A stretch of DNA of 64,000 nucleotides from Thalassospira sp. HF15 (GCF_011806525.1 NZ_JAAVKI010000001.1:124001-188000), one strand, 5' to 3'. Positions 1-8,914 are shown, counted from the first letter of the stretch. Made by a program: numbers and translations. Notes: generated by a model from the sequence alone, not told the origin.

Positions 1-182
1 AACACAAGATCTTTGTTCAGGGCATCATCTGGAACGTCAATTCCTATGACCAGTGGGGTGTTGAACTTGGCAAGCAGCTTGCCAAGGAACTGCTACCGAT
101 GGTCGAGGGCAAGGAAGATGTCGGCTCGCGCGATGCATCCACTGCCGGTCTGATCAAGCGCCTGCATGCGTTGCGTGACTAG
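1..182 (+). CDS. pgi: Glucose-6-phosphate isomerase, C-terminal fragment
   Basis: Only the last 59 codons are present; the reading frame enters at base 3 and ends with TAG at 180-182. The peptide carries the PGI C-terminal signature ([12 protein letters not shown]), which includes the conserved Gln and the catalytic-region Lys, and ends in a Lys/Arg-Leu-His helix typical of the family. The enzyme interconverts glucose-6-phosphate and fructose-6-phosphate in the cytoplasm. The rest of the gene lies outside the window. Its closeness to a sugar ABC transporter and a two-component system about 4-10 kb downstream suggests a hexose-use neighbourhood, which is inference. Confidence 0.93.
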   Translation, partial: HKIFVQGIIWNVNSYDQWGVELGKQLAKELLPMVEGKEDVGSRDASTAGLIKRLHALRD

Positions 183-188
183 GGCCGT

Positions 189-479
189 TTAGTCATCGTT
201 CTCGTCATCGGGGACGATGCGCAACCGATAATGACCTGAAGGGCGGTTTTGGCCATGGCTGATACCGCCCTTTTCAAATGTCAGCTTGCCCTCAGCACAT
301 AGTTGATCTGCGACCTGATGCACGCGCGGCATCAAATCCCGCCAATAGGAGCCGAAGGTTTTGGCAACCTCGGACGGGCAGAGCGTTTTGGCGGCCCCGC
401 GTTGTGTCGCCATATCAATCATGCGTTGGCGCAGGATGGCATAGGTTGGCGGATCTTCGTCTTTTTGATCAAACATCAT
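189..479 (-). CDS. DUF3253 family protein
   Basis: This 96-residue basic protein matches the DUF3253 pattern: an N-terminal helix, then a winged-helix-like core with the block LCPSEVAKTFG and a C-terminal GHYRLRI strand. The function is unknown; the fold resembles a small DNA-binding wing helix, but that is only suggested. The start was placed at 479 because its ATG overlaps the TGA of the upstream DUF2256 gene in an ATGA junction, with an AGGA about 10 bases before it. A longer open frame up to 575 would run deep into DUF2256 and is rejected. It is the last gene of a leftward operon after the FAD oxidoreductase and DUF2256. Confidence 0.8.
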   Translation of the reverse strand: MMFDQKDEDPPTYAILRQRMIDMATQRGAAKTLCPSEVAKTFGSYWRDLMPRVHQVADQLCAEGKLTFEKGGISHGQNRPSGHYRLRIVPDDENDD

Positions 480-670
480 GATGATTGATCCTGCAGGTTC
501 GTTTTTGCAGGCTGTTTTCGCTGGCGTCGGCACCGATCCGAGCAATACTGAACCTCGTTCCAGCAATCCTTCCATTTGCGCCGCCAGTTAAAGGGGCGTG
601 CACACATCACGCAGGTTTTCTGCGGCAGGTCTGATTTGCTGTGGCGATGACCATTGGCATTTTTCGGCAT
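476..670 (-). CDS. DUF2256 family zinc-ribbon-like protein
   Basis: This 64-residue protein has the DUF2256 hallmark: C-x2-C-x-R-P-F-x-W-R-R-K-W followed by W-x2-V-x-Y-C-S-D-R-C-R. Four cysteines (CVMC and YCSDRC) could bind one zinc ion. The tail is basic and low complexity. The biochemical function is not known. In many bacteria the family is found near photolyase/cryptochrome and FAD oxidoreductase genes, and both types occur in this window. It starts 22 bases after the end of the oxidoreductase and overlaps DUF3253 by four bases, so the three are almost certainly co-transcribed. Confidence 0.85.
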   Translation of the reverse strand: MPKNANGHRHSKSDLPQKTCVMCARPFNWRRKWKDCWNEVQYCSDRCRRQRKQPAKTNLQDQSS

Positions 671-692
671 GACAATGCGTTCGGAATATAGG

Positions 693-1739
693 TTACCCGA
701 TCAGGGCTTCGACCATGGCGTGTGCCGCCGTTCGGCCACTGCGCCAGGCGGCCTCGACCCGCGCGCCAAGGCACCAGTCACCTGCAGCAATCACCCGGCC
801 ATTCATCCCATTGAGATGACTTTTTCCAAGTGGCAGCTCCGTACGGGCATAGCGCCACCGATGGGCTTGAACGGAATGCAGTTCTGGCAGTTTGACACCG
901 CTGACATCGCGCAGGGCGGCAAGCAGCTTTTCAATCACACGGTCCTTGTCATCTTCAAGATGGGCGCGCGACCACTCCGGGCTGGCATGAAGTACCCACG
1001 GGTCCGGTGTGCGGCGATGGAACATATCACTGTTCTGGCTGCTGCGTGCGGCCCAGCTGATTTCCGGGCTGGGATAGAGCATTGCGTCAAAGCCGGTCGG
1101 AAGGGGCGTTTCAAACGCTGCCATCACCGCCCAGCATGGCGCCATGACAACCTCGTCAATCGGCGCATAGCGCGGGGCAAGGGGGCGCAAAAGGTCAGCG
1201 GCCTGCGGGGCAGGGGCAGTCACGATCACGCCATCAAACGGGCCGTAGCTGCCATCGAGATCGTCATGCAGCATAAAACTGCGCGGGCCGGCCGGTTCGA
1301 TCCCGACGATGCGATGTTGTTTCTGGATCGGGAAGGTATCGACCAACGGGCCGATCAGCTTGTTCATCTGCGGCGCACCCTGATACCAGGACTCTTCGGC
1401 CAGATTGCCAACGTGACGCGCAATCGGGGATAGGGCAGCACCCGATTGGGTCTGGGCCGGATTACCGCGATGCAGGTTCGGCGACCAGTTCTGAGCTGCG
1501 TTGAATTCCTTGGCCTCTTGCAGGAAGGCATTGAAGCCGGGATCACGCGCCGTAACGTATTGTGCCCCGTGATTGAAATAGCCAAAGTCTGTGCGCCGTG
1601 ATGCCAGACGCCCGCCAAGTCCACGGCTTTTTTCAAAGACGGTAACGTTCATGCCAATGCTGTGCAGGGTGCTTGCTGCCTTGAGACCTGCCATTCCGGC
1701 ACCGATCACGGCAATATTGATGTTCGACATCTTTGGCAT
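693..1739 (-). CDS. FAD/NAD(P)-dependent oxidoreductase, renalase-like
   Basis: This 348-residue flavoprotein begins with a Rossmann dinucleotide-binding motif (VIGAGMAGLKAAS), followed by an E-K-S-R-G-LGGR segment typical of amine-oxidase/renalase-like enzymes. It ends with a second FAD-contact motif near the C terminus (AAGDWCLGARVEAAWRSG). The substrate is unknown. The start at 1739 (MPKMSN) is chosen because AGGAG lies 7 bases before it; an open frame up to 1829 has no such site. It is the first gene of the operon with DUF2256 and DUF3253 and is divergent from the lipoprotein gene at 1926. A link to light or oxidative stress is inferred from neighbours only. Confidence 0.85.
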   Translation of the reverse strand: MPKMSNINIAVIGAGMAGLKAASTLHSIGMNVTVFEKSRGLGGRLASRRTDFGYFNHGAQYVTARDPGFNAFLQEAKEFNAAQNWSPNLHRGNPAQTQSGAALSPIARHVGNLAEESWYQGAPQMNKLIGPLVDTFPIQKQHRIVGIEPAGPRSFMLHDDLDGSYGPFDGVIVTAPAPQAADLLRPLAPRYAPIDEVVMAPCWAVMAAFETPLPTGFDAMLYPSPEISWAARSSQNSDMFHRRTPDPWVLHASPEWSRAHLEDDKDRVIEKLLAALRDVSGVKLPELHSVQAHRWRYARTELPLGKSHLNGMNGRVIAAGDWCLGARVEAAWRSGRTAAHAMVEALIG

Positions 1740-1925
1740 CGGGACACTCCTGTTGGCTGATAACCCGTGGCGTTGTGGTGACGTCTTTCTGTTACGGGAA
1801 TTCCGTCCGGTTGGAGCAGTGCCTGCCATAAGAAATTTATGAAACTGTCACCACCGGTTCATCAAACCGTTACAGCAAACCCTCAGGCTGCACACTTTAT
1901 TGAAGGTTATTCCAAGGGGGAAAAT

Positions 1926-3521
1926 ATGCGTTCTTCACTGATGGCAACTGCTGCTGTTTCTTTGCTTCTGAGTGCCTGTGCTGGCACGCCGTCTGAAAAC
2001 ACCATGATGGCTGGTGATATCGTCAATGCGGGCGCGCATCCGATCACGATTGTGCCGATGGGCGAATATCGCACCGGCATGCTTGATGAGAGTGCCGCAG
2101 AAATCCCGGCGTTCGATCCGGTATCAAACCGCATATTTGTCGTGAATGGTGCGGACAAGGTGATCGACATTCTTGATATGTCCAACCCGTCCGAGCTCAA
2201 CAAGATCGGTGCGATGGATCTGTCCATATGGGGCAAGGGTGCCAACAGTGTTGCCGTCATGAATGGTGTTGTCGCGGTTGCCGTTGAAAACGAAGACAAA
2301 CAGGCACCGGGTCAGGCTGTTTTCTTTGATACCGAAGGCACCTTTATCTCGGCTGTGACCGTCGGCGCGCTGCCCGACATGATCAAGTTTTCTCCGGATG
2401 GTAAATATGTGCTGGTCGCCAACGAGGGCGAACCCAATGATGCCTTCACCATCGATCCGGAAGGCAGCGTTTCGATCATCTCGATGGCCGGTGGTGCAGA
2501 AAATTTGTCGACTGATGATGTTCGGACGGTTGACTTCAACTTCCTGAATGGCGGCAAACTGCCTTATGGCATGCGCACGTCGAACCCGGGGACCTCAAGC
2601 GTCGCACAGGATGTCGAACCGGAATATATTGCCGTCTCCAAGGACAGCAAAACTGCCTATGTGTCACTTCAGGAAAACAACGCTGTTGCGATCATTGATA
2701 TCGAAACCGCGACAGTAAAACGCATTGCAGGCCTTGGTTTCAAGGATCATTCGGTTCATGCTTTTGACGCCAGTGACAAGGACGGAAAAATCAATATCCG
2801 CACCTGGCCGGTGATGGGCATGTACATGCCTGACACCATTGATGCGATCAATATTGATGGCAAGGATTGGGTTTTGATCGCAAACGAAGGCGATTCACGT
2901 GATTATGACGGCTATAGCGAGGAAACCCGCGTTGGCAAACTGACCCTTGATCCGGTGGCATACCCGACGGCAAGCACCCTGCAAAAGGATGAAAATCTTG
3001 GTCGTCTGAAAACCACAACGGCACAGGGTGACATCGATTTTGATGGCGATGTTGACGTGATCTATAGCTATGGTGCGCGGTCGTTCTCGGTCCTGAATGC
3101 GAACGGCGAGATGGTCTTTGACAGCGGCGACGCGTTCGAGCAAATCTTGGCCGCAGACTACGCCAACGTTTTCAATTCCTCGGATACGGAAAACTATAGC
3201 CGCGACAACCGGTCCGATGACAAGGGTCCAGAGCCCGAAGGCATCGCCAGTGGCTATGTTAATGGCACGCCCTATGCGTTTATCGGTCTGGAACGTCAGG
3301 GTGGCTTTATGGTCTATGATCTGACCAACCCGACCAATCCGCAGTTCGTTACATATCACAGTGATCGCCGTTTCTCGGGCAATCCGGAAAACGATACGGC
3401 CGGGGAACTGGCGCCAGAAGGTCTTCAGTTCGTCGATGCCAAGGACAGCCCGACCGGCAATGCCATGCTGGTGGTGGCGTCAGAAGTATCCGGCAGCACC
3501 AAGGTCTATGACCTGAAGTAA
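1926..3521 (+). CDS. Choice-of-anchor I family lipoprotein
   Basis: This protein of 531 residues starts with a lipoprotein signal peptide (MRSSLMATAAVSLLLSAC) whose lipobox Cys would anchor it to a membrane facing the periplasm. The rest is a choice-of-anchor I region with beta-propeller-like repeats (FDPVSNRIFVVNGADKVIDI, FSPDGKYVLVANEGEPND) and acidic Asp-rich loops such as DIDFDGDVDV that may bind calcium. Relatives are often fused or adjacent to secreted phosphatases; no catalytic domain is seen here. The start at 1926 follows a strong AAGGGGG site; the upstream in-frame ATG at 1839 would bury the signal peptide. It is monocistronic with its own terminator. Confidence 0.85.
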   Translation: MRSSLMATAAVSLLLSACAGTPSENTMMAGDIVNAGAHPITIVPMGEYRTGMLDESAAEIPAFDPVSNRIFVVNGADKVIDILDMSNPSELNKIGAMDLSIWGKGANSVAVMNGVVAVAVENEDKQAPGQAVFFDTEGTFISAVTVGALPDMIKFSPDGKYVLVANEGEPNDAFTIDPEGSVSIISMAGGAENLSTDDVRTVDFNFLNGGKLPYGMRTSNPGTSSVAQDVEPEYIAVSKDSKTAYVSLQENNAVAIIDIETATVKRIAGLGFKDHSVHAFDASDKDGKINIRTWPVMGMYMPDTIDAINIDGKDWVLIANEGDSRDYDGYSEETRVGKLTLDPVAYPTASTLQKDENLGRLKTTTAQGDIDFDGDVDVIYSYGARSFSVLNANGEMVFDSGDAFEQILAADYANVFNSSDTENYSRDNRSDDKGPEPEGIASGYVNGTPYAFIGLERQGGFMVYDLTNPTNPQFVTYHSDRRFSGNPENDTAGELAPEGLQFVDAKDSPTGNAMLVVASEVSGSTKVYDLK

Positions 3522-3551
3522 TCATCATTCAATACAGATTTCTTGATGTGG

Positions 3552-3577
3552 AAAAGCCGGGCATTGCCCGGCTTTTT
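3552..3577 (+). terminator. Rho-independent terminator after the lipoprotein gene
   Basis: Perfect hairpin AAAAGCCGGGC-ATT-GCCCGGCTTTTT, 30 bases after the stop codon, followed by a T-run. Confidence 0.93.
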
Positions 3578-3684
3578 CCATTTTAAAGACCACATGGTAA
3601 AATGGTTCAAACCGTTGTCGAATTAGACTAAACTCCGGCCACGGTCAGGGACATGGCCGACGAATATCAGGGGAGTTCGGGACA

Positions 3685-4419
3685 CTGACAACGCGACGTG
3701 AACCACATATTCTGGTCGTTGATGACGATCAGGAAATCCAGAAGCTTTTGAAAAAGTTCCTGTTGCAGCACGGTTTTCGCATTACCACCGTCTCGGACGG
3801 TAATGAAATGCACCGTGCATTGCGCGACTGGAAAATCGATCTGGTCATTCTCGATATCATGCTGCCGGGCGAGGATGGCTTTGCACTTTGCCGCGATGTG
3901 CGTCGCACCTCAAAGGTGCCGATTGTCATGCTGACAGCAGTCGGCGAGGATACGGATCGTATTCTGGGCCTTGAACTGGGGGCGGATGATTATCTGACCA
4001 AACCGTTCAATCCACGTGAATTGCTGGCCCGTATTCGCGCTGTGTTCCGTCGTTTCGAAACCGGCACAGTCGCGCCTTCTGATAACGAGGTTGCACCGGC
4101 GCACAAGATCATTTTCGGCGAATGGACGCTTGATATCGGATCACGCGAATTGCGCGATGCCGATAACGTGGCAGTGCATTTGTCGACCGGTGAGTTCTCG
4201 TTGCTTTTGGCACTGGTGAAAAACAACAAGCGGGCGCTGTCACGCGAACAGCTTGTGGATATTGTGCGTGGGCAAAGCTCGCTGCCCTTTGATCGCAGCA
4301 TCGATATTCAGATCAGCCGCCTGCGTCGCAAGATCGAAAAAGACGCCAAGAACCCAAAACTGATCAAGACAGTGCGCGGCATCGGTTATCAGTTTTGCGC
4401 TGACACTCAGACGCTTTAG
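3685..4419 (+). CDS. OmpR-family response regulator (apparent CTG start)
   Basis: This 244-residue regulator has a receiver domain (acidic pocket D13-D14-D15, phosphorylation site D57 in VILDIMLPGEDG, T84 in MLTA, switch Lys106 in YLTKPF) and a C-terminal winged helix (ALSREQLVDIV ... RSIDIQISRLRRKIE). The only in-frame ATG/GTG/TTG start is TTG at 3748, which would delete the acidic pocket. Upstream the frame stays open to the TAA at 3598 but has no ATG, GTG or TTG; a CTG at 3685 sits 9 bases after GGGGAG. Nine bases separate its stop from the kinase at 4428. It resembles sugar-responsive GltR-type regulators and may control the facing ABC operon (inference). Confidence 0.88.
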   Translation: MTTRREPHILVVDDDQEIQKLLKKFLLQHGFRITTVSDGNEMHRALRDWKIDLVILDIMLPGEDGFALCRDVRRTSKVPIVMLTAVGEDTDRILGLELGADDYLTKPFNPRELLARIRAVFRRFETGTVAPSDNEVAPAHKIIFGEWTLDIGSRELRDADNVAVHLSTGEFSLLLALVKNNKRALSREQLVDIVRGQSSLPFDRSIDIQISRLRRKIEKDAKNPKLIKTVRGIGYQFCADTQTL

Positions 4420-4427
4420 GTCATCCG

Positions 4428-5927
4428 ATGGGCGATATGTTCGCACAGTTCAGCAATTATATGCGCCGCTACAAGCCGCGCACGCTGGGCGGGCGTATCT
4501 TTCTCCTGATGATGCTGGGTGGTTTGATCATCGCGGTACTCAGCGCCATGGCATCCTATTACGTCATCGAACGCGATGAACGCATCGGCCGTGCCTATAC
4601 ACTGGGCTTTACCATTCGCGAATTGGTTCGGATTGCCGAAAACCCGGAATTTGAAGAAAACATCATCGATATCGCGGCCCGCGATGGCATGACGATGCGC
4701 ATTCTGCCGCCCGATGATCTGGGGACATTGTTGCTGTTCTCGCGCCCGGCACAGCACATTCCCTTGCCCGTGCGTCTGGCCAATACCGGTTGGCCGACAT
4801 CGGTGAAGGTGCATTTCGAGCGCGGACGACTGAGCACGGAACAACGCGCCACCATCGAGGCCACCGAAAACCCCAGCCTGTTCTTTGCTGAACTGTCGCG
4901 CGAAATCGCCCGTCTGGGCCTTGAGGCACAGGTCGAAATCCTGATGCCGTCGGGCAAGCGCATCCTGGTAAGCCATGATGAGCTTTGGGCGAATTACTCA
5001 TCACCATCGCTTGTTTTCCTGATGTTCCTGATGGGGGTGGTGGCGGTGTTGGTTGTGTTTGCCGGGCTTGCCGATTTGCTTGCAGGTCCTTTCAAACGCC
5101 TGACCAACGCGATTATCGATCATGGCGATGAGGTCAGCGGCCCGCCTGTCGAGGAACGCGGCCCGACCGAGGCACGGTCAATGGCGGCTGCCTACAACGA
5201 TCTGCGCGAACGCATTTCGCGCATGCTAGGCGATCGCACCCGGATGCTGGCCGCCATTTCCCACGATTTGCGTACACCCAGCACACGGTTGCGCTTACGC
5301 GCCGAGTTCATCGAAAATGATGAACTGCGTGAAACCGTGCTGCGTGATCTTGATGAAATGGACAGTCTTCTGAATGACGCGCTTGATTTCCTGGGCGACT
5401 GGATCGCCAAGGAAGAAGAACGCACAGTCGATTTTGTTTCCGTGCTCGAAGCCATTTGTGATGATTACGCCGATCTTGGCCGCCCGGTAAGCTTCGCCGG
5501 CCCGCAACCCCTGCAATTCAGTTCGGTTCATACCGTTTTTGGCGGTGGGGATGATGCGCACTCCTTTGATGGCAAACGCAGTATTCGGCTGTCCTGTCGG
5601 CCGGGTACGTTAAAGCGTGCCTTTACCAACCTGATTGAAAATGCCCTGAAATACGGCCATCGCGCCAATGTCAGCCTAGAAGCAACCGCTGATACGGTTC
5701 TGGTTACCATCCGTGACGAAGGGCCCGGTATCCCGGTTGAGCATCAGGACAAGGTGTTTTTACCGTTCTATCGTGTCGAAGGATCACGTGCGCGCAGTAC
5801 CGGGGGCAGTGGCCTTGGTTTGTCGATTGTCAAAACCGTGATTGATGCCCATGACGGCCGCATTGAATTGCGCAATATGCCGGGCAAGGGGCTTGAAGTT
5901 CTGGTGTCCCTGCCGCGCCGGGTTTAG
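4428..5927 (+). CDS. EnvZ-like sensor histidine kinase
   Basis: This 499-residue membrane kinase has TM1 at about 22-46, a periplasmic sensor of about 150 residues, TM2 at about 194-218, a HAMP linker, a dimerisation helix with phospho-acceptor His279 (LAAISHDLRTPSTRLR) and an ATPase domain with N box (NLIENALKYG), G1 (DEGPGIP) and G2 (GGSGLGLSIVK). It pairs with the response regulator just upstream. The gene converges on a sugar ABC transporter operon, which echoes the Pseudomonas GtrS/GltR arrangement next to its glucose transporter; the ligand here is not shown by sequence. The S in RTPST replaces a more usual L after the H-box and is probably harmless. Confidence 0.92.
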   Translation: MGDMFAQFSNYMRRYKPRTLGGRIFLLMMLGGLIIAVLSAMASYYVIERDERIGRAYTLGFTIRELVRIAENPEFEENIIDIAARDGMTMRILPPDDLGTLLLFSRPAQHIPLPVRLANTGWPTSVKVHFERGRLSTEQRATIEATENPSLFFAELSREIARLGLEAQVEILMPSGKRILVSHDELWANYSSPSLVFLMFLMGVVAVLVVFAGLADLLAGPFKRLTNAIIDHGDEVSGPPVEERGPTEARSMAAAYNDLRERISRMLGDRTRMLAAISHDLRTPSTRLRLRAEFIENDELRETVLRDLDEMDSLLNDALDFLGDWIAKEEERTVDFVSVLEAICDDYADLGRPVSFAGPQPLQFSSVHTVFGGGDDAHSFDGKRSIRLSCRPGTLKRAFTNLIENALKYGHRANVSLEATADTVLVTIRDEGPGIPVEHQDKVFLPFYRVEGSRARSTGGSGLGLSIVKTVIDAHDGRIELRNMPGKGLEVLVSLPRRV

Positions 5928-5974
5928 ATCCACGCTGAACTGAGTGAGGCGGAGCAGGGGCCAAAAAGAAGAAT

Positions 5975-6001
5975 GGCGGGTGGCCCCCAGAACCACCCGC
6001 C
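5975..6001 (-). terminator. Terminator of the sugar ABC transporter operon
   Basis: Nine-base-pair stem GGCGGGTGG/CCACCCGCC with a 9-base loop; read leftward the stem is followed by a T-rich stretch (ATTCTTCTTTTTGG). It sits between convergent kinase and ABC genes. Confidence 0.82.
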
Positions 6002-6008
6002 AATCAGA

Positions 6009-7121
6009 TCAGATCCGCAACTCGGTATCCGGGTCAAACAGACTGATCTGAGACATGTCGGCCGAGAACGTCATGCTCTCGCCCGGTGTCGGTGCGCGGT
6101 CCGGACGGACGCGAGCGACGATTTCCTTACCGGCGATGTCGATCACGGTCATGGTGTCGGCACCGGTCGGTTCGATCACTTCGACCTTGCTGTCGAAATT
6201 GACATACTGGCTGCCCGGTTCGTCCGAATTCGTGCGCTTGTGGGTCAGGGCTTCGGGACGGATGCCGAACACGACGTCCTTGCCGATATAGCCATGATAG
6301 CTTTCCGGTGCCTCAAACAGCGGCAGGACAATCGGATTGCCATCGCGCGGAATGGTCACAGCCAGCTTGCCACCTTCTTCGGTCAGGGTCGCATCGATGA
6401 AGTTCATTGATGGTGAACCGATGAAGCCGGCCACAAACATGTTGTTCGGGCGCTCATAGATGTTCTGCGGAGTATCGAACTGCTGCAGAATACCGTCTTT
6501 CATTACCGCGATGCGCGACGCCAGAGTCATCGCTTCGATCTGGTCGTGCGTGACGTAGACGATGGTCGAGCCAAGACGCTGATGCAGCTTCTTGATCTCG
6601 GTACGCATGTCGACACGCAGTTTCGCATCAAGGTTTGAAAGCGGTTCGTCAAACAGGAAGATATCCGGGTCACGTACAAGCGCACGGCCCATGGCCACAC
6701 GCTGGCGCTGACCACCCGAAAGCTGGGACGGTTTACGATCCAGAAGCGGCTCGATCTGAAGCAGCTTGGCCACATCGGCAACCGCCTTGTCACGTTCCTG
6801 ATTGGAAACGCCACGGATTTCGAGGCCAAAGGTGATGTTCTTGCGGACCGTCATGTTCGGGTAAAGCGCATAGGACTGAAACACCATGGCGATGTTACGG
6901 TCCTTGGGGTGCACGTCGTTGATAACGCGATCCCCGATGCGGATTTCCCCGTCAGTCGAGCTTTCCAAACCTGCAATCAGGTTCAGAAGGGTGGATTTAC
7001 CGCAACCTGACGGGCCGACAAGGACGAGGAACTCGCCATCATCAATTGCCAGATTGATTTCCTTGAGAACTTCGACAGGGCCAAATGCCTTGCGAACTTT
7101 ATCGAGGGTGAGTGATGCCAT
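6009..7121 (-). CDS. Sugar ABC transporter ATP-binding protein (UgpC/MsmK type)
   Basis: This 370-residue ATPase powers the sugar importer encoded upstream in the same operon. Visible motifs in order: Walker A GPSGCGKST, Q-loop (MVFQSYALYPNMTV), ABC signature LSGGQRQRVAMGRALV, Walker B IFLFDEPLSNLD, switch His in VTHDQIEAM, then a C-terminal regulatory TOBE/OB region of about 130 residues typical of the carbohydrate (CUT1) subfamily. It starts 4 bases after the permease stop. The two permeases and a binding protein with an aromatic-rich start support a hexose importer such as the glucose/mannose Gts type. The exact sugar is not shown. Confidence 0.92.
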   Translation of the reverse strand: MASLTLDKVRKAFGPVEVLKEINLAIDDGEFLVLVGPSGCGKSTLLNLIAGLESSTDGEIRIGDRVINDVHPKDRNIAMVFQSYALYPNMTVRKNITFGLEIRGVSNQERDKAVADVAKLLQIEPLLDRKPSQLSGGQRQRVAMGRALVRDPDIFLFDEPLSNLDAKLRVDMRTEIKKLHQRLGSTIVYVTHDQIEAMTLASRIAVMKDGILQQFDTPQNIYERPNNMFVAGFIGSPSMNFIDATLTEEGGKLAVTIPRDGNPIVLPLFEAPESYHGYIGKDVVFGIRPEALTHKRTNSDEPGSQYVNFDSKVEVIEPTGADTMTVIDIAGKEIVARVRPDRAPTPGESMTFSADMSQISLFDPDTELRI

Positions 7122-7125
7122 TTAC

Positions 7126-8013
7126 TTATCCCTTCACCGAACCGGCGGTCAGGCCGCGGACGAAGTATTTGCCTGCGAGGACATAAACCAGCAGCGTCGG
7201 AAGGCCGGTCAGCAGGGCTGCCGCCATATCAACGTTGTACTGTTTCACGCCGGTCGTGGTGTTGACGATATTGTTGAGTGCGACGGTCATCGGTGCGTTT
7301 GCGCCAGAGGCAAACGAAGCACCGAACAGGAAGTCGTTCCAGATCTGGGTGAACTGCCAGATGACCGAAACCACGATGATCGGGGTCGAGATCGGCAGAA
7401 TGATGCGCCAGAAAATGGTGAAGAACCCGGCACCGTCGATGGTGGCTGCCTTGACCAGTTCATCCGGGATCGAAACGTAGTAGTTCCGGAAGAAGAGCGT
7501 GGTGAAGCACAGGCCGTAAACCACATGGACCAGAACAAGGCCCGGGGTGGAGCTTGCAAGACCAAGCTTGCCAAGAACCTGTGACATTGGCAGCAGCACG
7601 ACCTGGAACGGAATGAAGCAGCCAAACAGCAGCAGGGCAAAAACGATGTTCGCCCCCTTGAACCGCCACTTGGTCAACGCATACCCGTTAATCGCACCAA
7701 GGAAGGTCGAAATCAGAACGGCGGGGATCGCCATTTTGACCGAGTTCCAGAAATAGATTTTGATCCCGGTACATTCGACACCAACACAGGCTTCGTTCCA
7801 TGCATAGTTCCATGCATCAAACGTCACCACGCGCGGCAGCGAAATCAGCGACCCTTCACGGATTTCGTCAAGCGACTTCAACGAGGTCGCAATCATGACG
7901 ATCAGCGGGAAAAGGTAATAGGCCGCAAACAGGATCAGAACGAGGTAGAGCAACCCGCGCAGAACAGTGTTTTTCCAGCCTGCGTCGTGGCTGTAGGTCT
8001 GAATATCAGCCAT
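7126..8013 (-). CDS. Sugar ABC transporter permease (MalG type)
   Basis: This 295-residue inner membrane protein has six predicted membrane helices, beginning with the segment LLYLVLILFAAYYLFPLIVM. It carries the cytoplasmic coupling (EAA) loop VKAATIDGAGFFTIFWRIILP, which docks on the ATPase. The start at 8013 (MADIQ) overlaps the end of the upstream permease by 8 bases (ATGGCTGA), implying coupled translation; a start at 8055 would need a long overlap and lacks a site. The periplasmic loop has two cysteines (EACVGVECTG) that could form a disulfide. It pairs with the second permease to form the channel. Confidence 0.91.
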   Translation of the reverse strand: MADIQTYSHDAGWKNTVLRGLLYLVLILFAAYYLFPLIVMIATSLKSLDEIREGSLISLPRVVTFDAWNYAWNEACVGVECTGIKIYFWNSVKMAIPAVLISTFLGAINGYALTKWRFKGANIVFALLLFGCFIPFQVVLLPMSQVLGKLGLASSTPGLVLVHVVYGLCFTTLFFRNYYVSIPDELVKAATIDGAGFFTIFWRIILPISTPIIVVSVIWQFTQIWNDFLFGASFASGANAPMTVALNNIVNTTTGVKQYNVDMAAALLTGLPTLLVYVLAGKYFVRGLTAGSVKG

Positions 8014-8914
8014 TTTTCTTGCCTCCGCGCAGTTCGGAATACAGATACGGCACAATGATCGCCATAACGGTCGCCAGCATCATCATGGCACTGGCTGCAC
8101 CAACACCAAGCTGGTTACGCTGGAAGGCCATCGTGTACATGAAGGTTGCCGGAAGATCGGATGAGTAGCCCGGGCCGCCGCCGGTAAGGGCAATGACGAG
8201 GTCAAAGCTTTTGACCGCCAGATGGGCCAGAACGACGATCGCGCTCAGGAAGACCGGGCGGATCGACGGAATGATAATGCCGAAGTAAATCCGGGGCAGG
8301 CTGGCACCGTCCATATAGGCTGCGCGAATGATGTCCTGATCGACGCCGCGCAATGCCGCAAGGAACATTGCCATGACAAAGCCCGATGCCTGCCAGACAG
8401 CTGCGATCACAACCGTGTAGATCGCCATGTCCGAATTGACCAGCCAGTCGAACTTGAAGCTCGTCCAGCCAAGATCATGCATCATGCTTTCAAGGCCAAG
8501 GCCCGGATTAAGAAGCCATTTCCAGACAGTACCCGTCACAATGAAGGACAGGGCCATCGGATACAGGAAGATCGTGCGAAGCGCGCCTTCGGCGCGAATA
8601 CGCTGATCAAGAAGAACTGCCAGAAGGCACCCGATGAACAGGCAGGTCACAATAAACAGACCGCCAAAGATCAACAGGTTTTCAATGGCAACATGCCAGC
8701 GTTCCATCTGCCACAGGCGTTCATATTGTCGCAGACCTGCCCAATCCCAAACAGGAAGCATGCGCGACTTGGAAAACGCCATATAGCCGGTCCACAGGAT
8801 GAACCCGTAGACGAAAAACAGGGACGCAGCAAAGGACGGCGCAACAACGATCTTGGAAAGATGACGCTGAATGCTGGCCATCAGGTTGCTTTCGGTGCTT
8901 TGAGAAGCCCCCAT
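8006..8914 (-). CDS. Sugar ABC transporter permease (MalF type)
   Basis: This 302-residue inner membrane permease has a short cytoplasmic N terminus and about six membrane segments (for example FAASLFFVYGFILWTGYMAF and LIFGGLFIVTCLFIGCLLAVLL). The EAA loop is IRAAYMDGASLPRIYFGIIIPSIRP. It forms the translocation channel with the permease encoded downstream, whose start codon lies inside its last codons. About 100 bases separate it from the binding-protein gene, and that gap holds a perfect GC-rich hairpin (8948-8972). The hairpin may lower membrane-component expression relative to the binding protein. Confidence 0.91.
   Translation of the reverse strand: MGASQSTESNLMASIQRHLSKIVVAPSFAASLFFVYGFILWTGYMAFSKSRMLPVWDWAGLRQYERLWQMERWHVAIENLLIFGGLFIVTCLFIGCLLAVLLDQRIRAEGALRTIFLYPMALSFIVTGTVWKWLLNPGLGLESMMHDLGWTSFKFDWLVNSDMAIYTVVIAAVWQASGFVMAMFLAALRGVDQDIIRAAYMDGASLPRIYFGIIIPSIRPVFLSAIVVLAHLAVKSFDLVIALTGGGPGYSSDLPATFMYTMAFQRNQLGVGAASAMMMLATVMAIIVPYLYSELRGGKKNG

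Noticed and set aside
1740-1925. ECF sigma-type promoter before the FAD oxidoreductase (GGAAT and CGTC about 16 bases apart on the minus strand)
   Set aside because: Differs from the GGAAC/CGTT consensus in both boxes; too weak to annotate.
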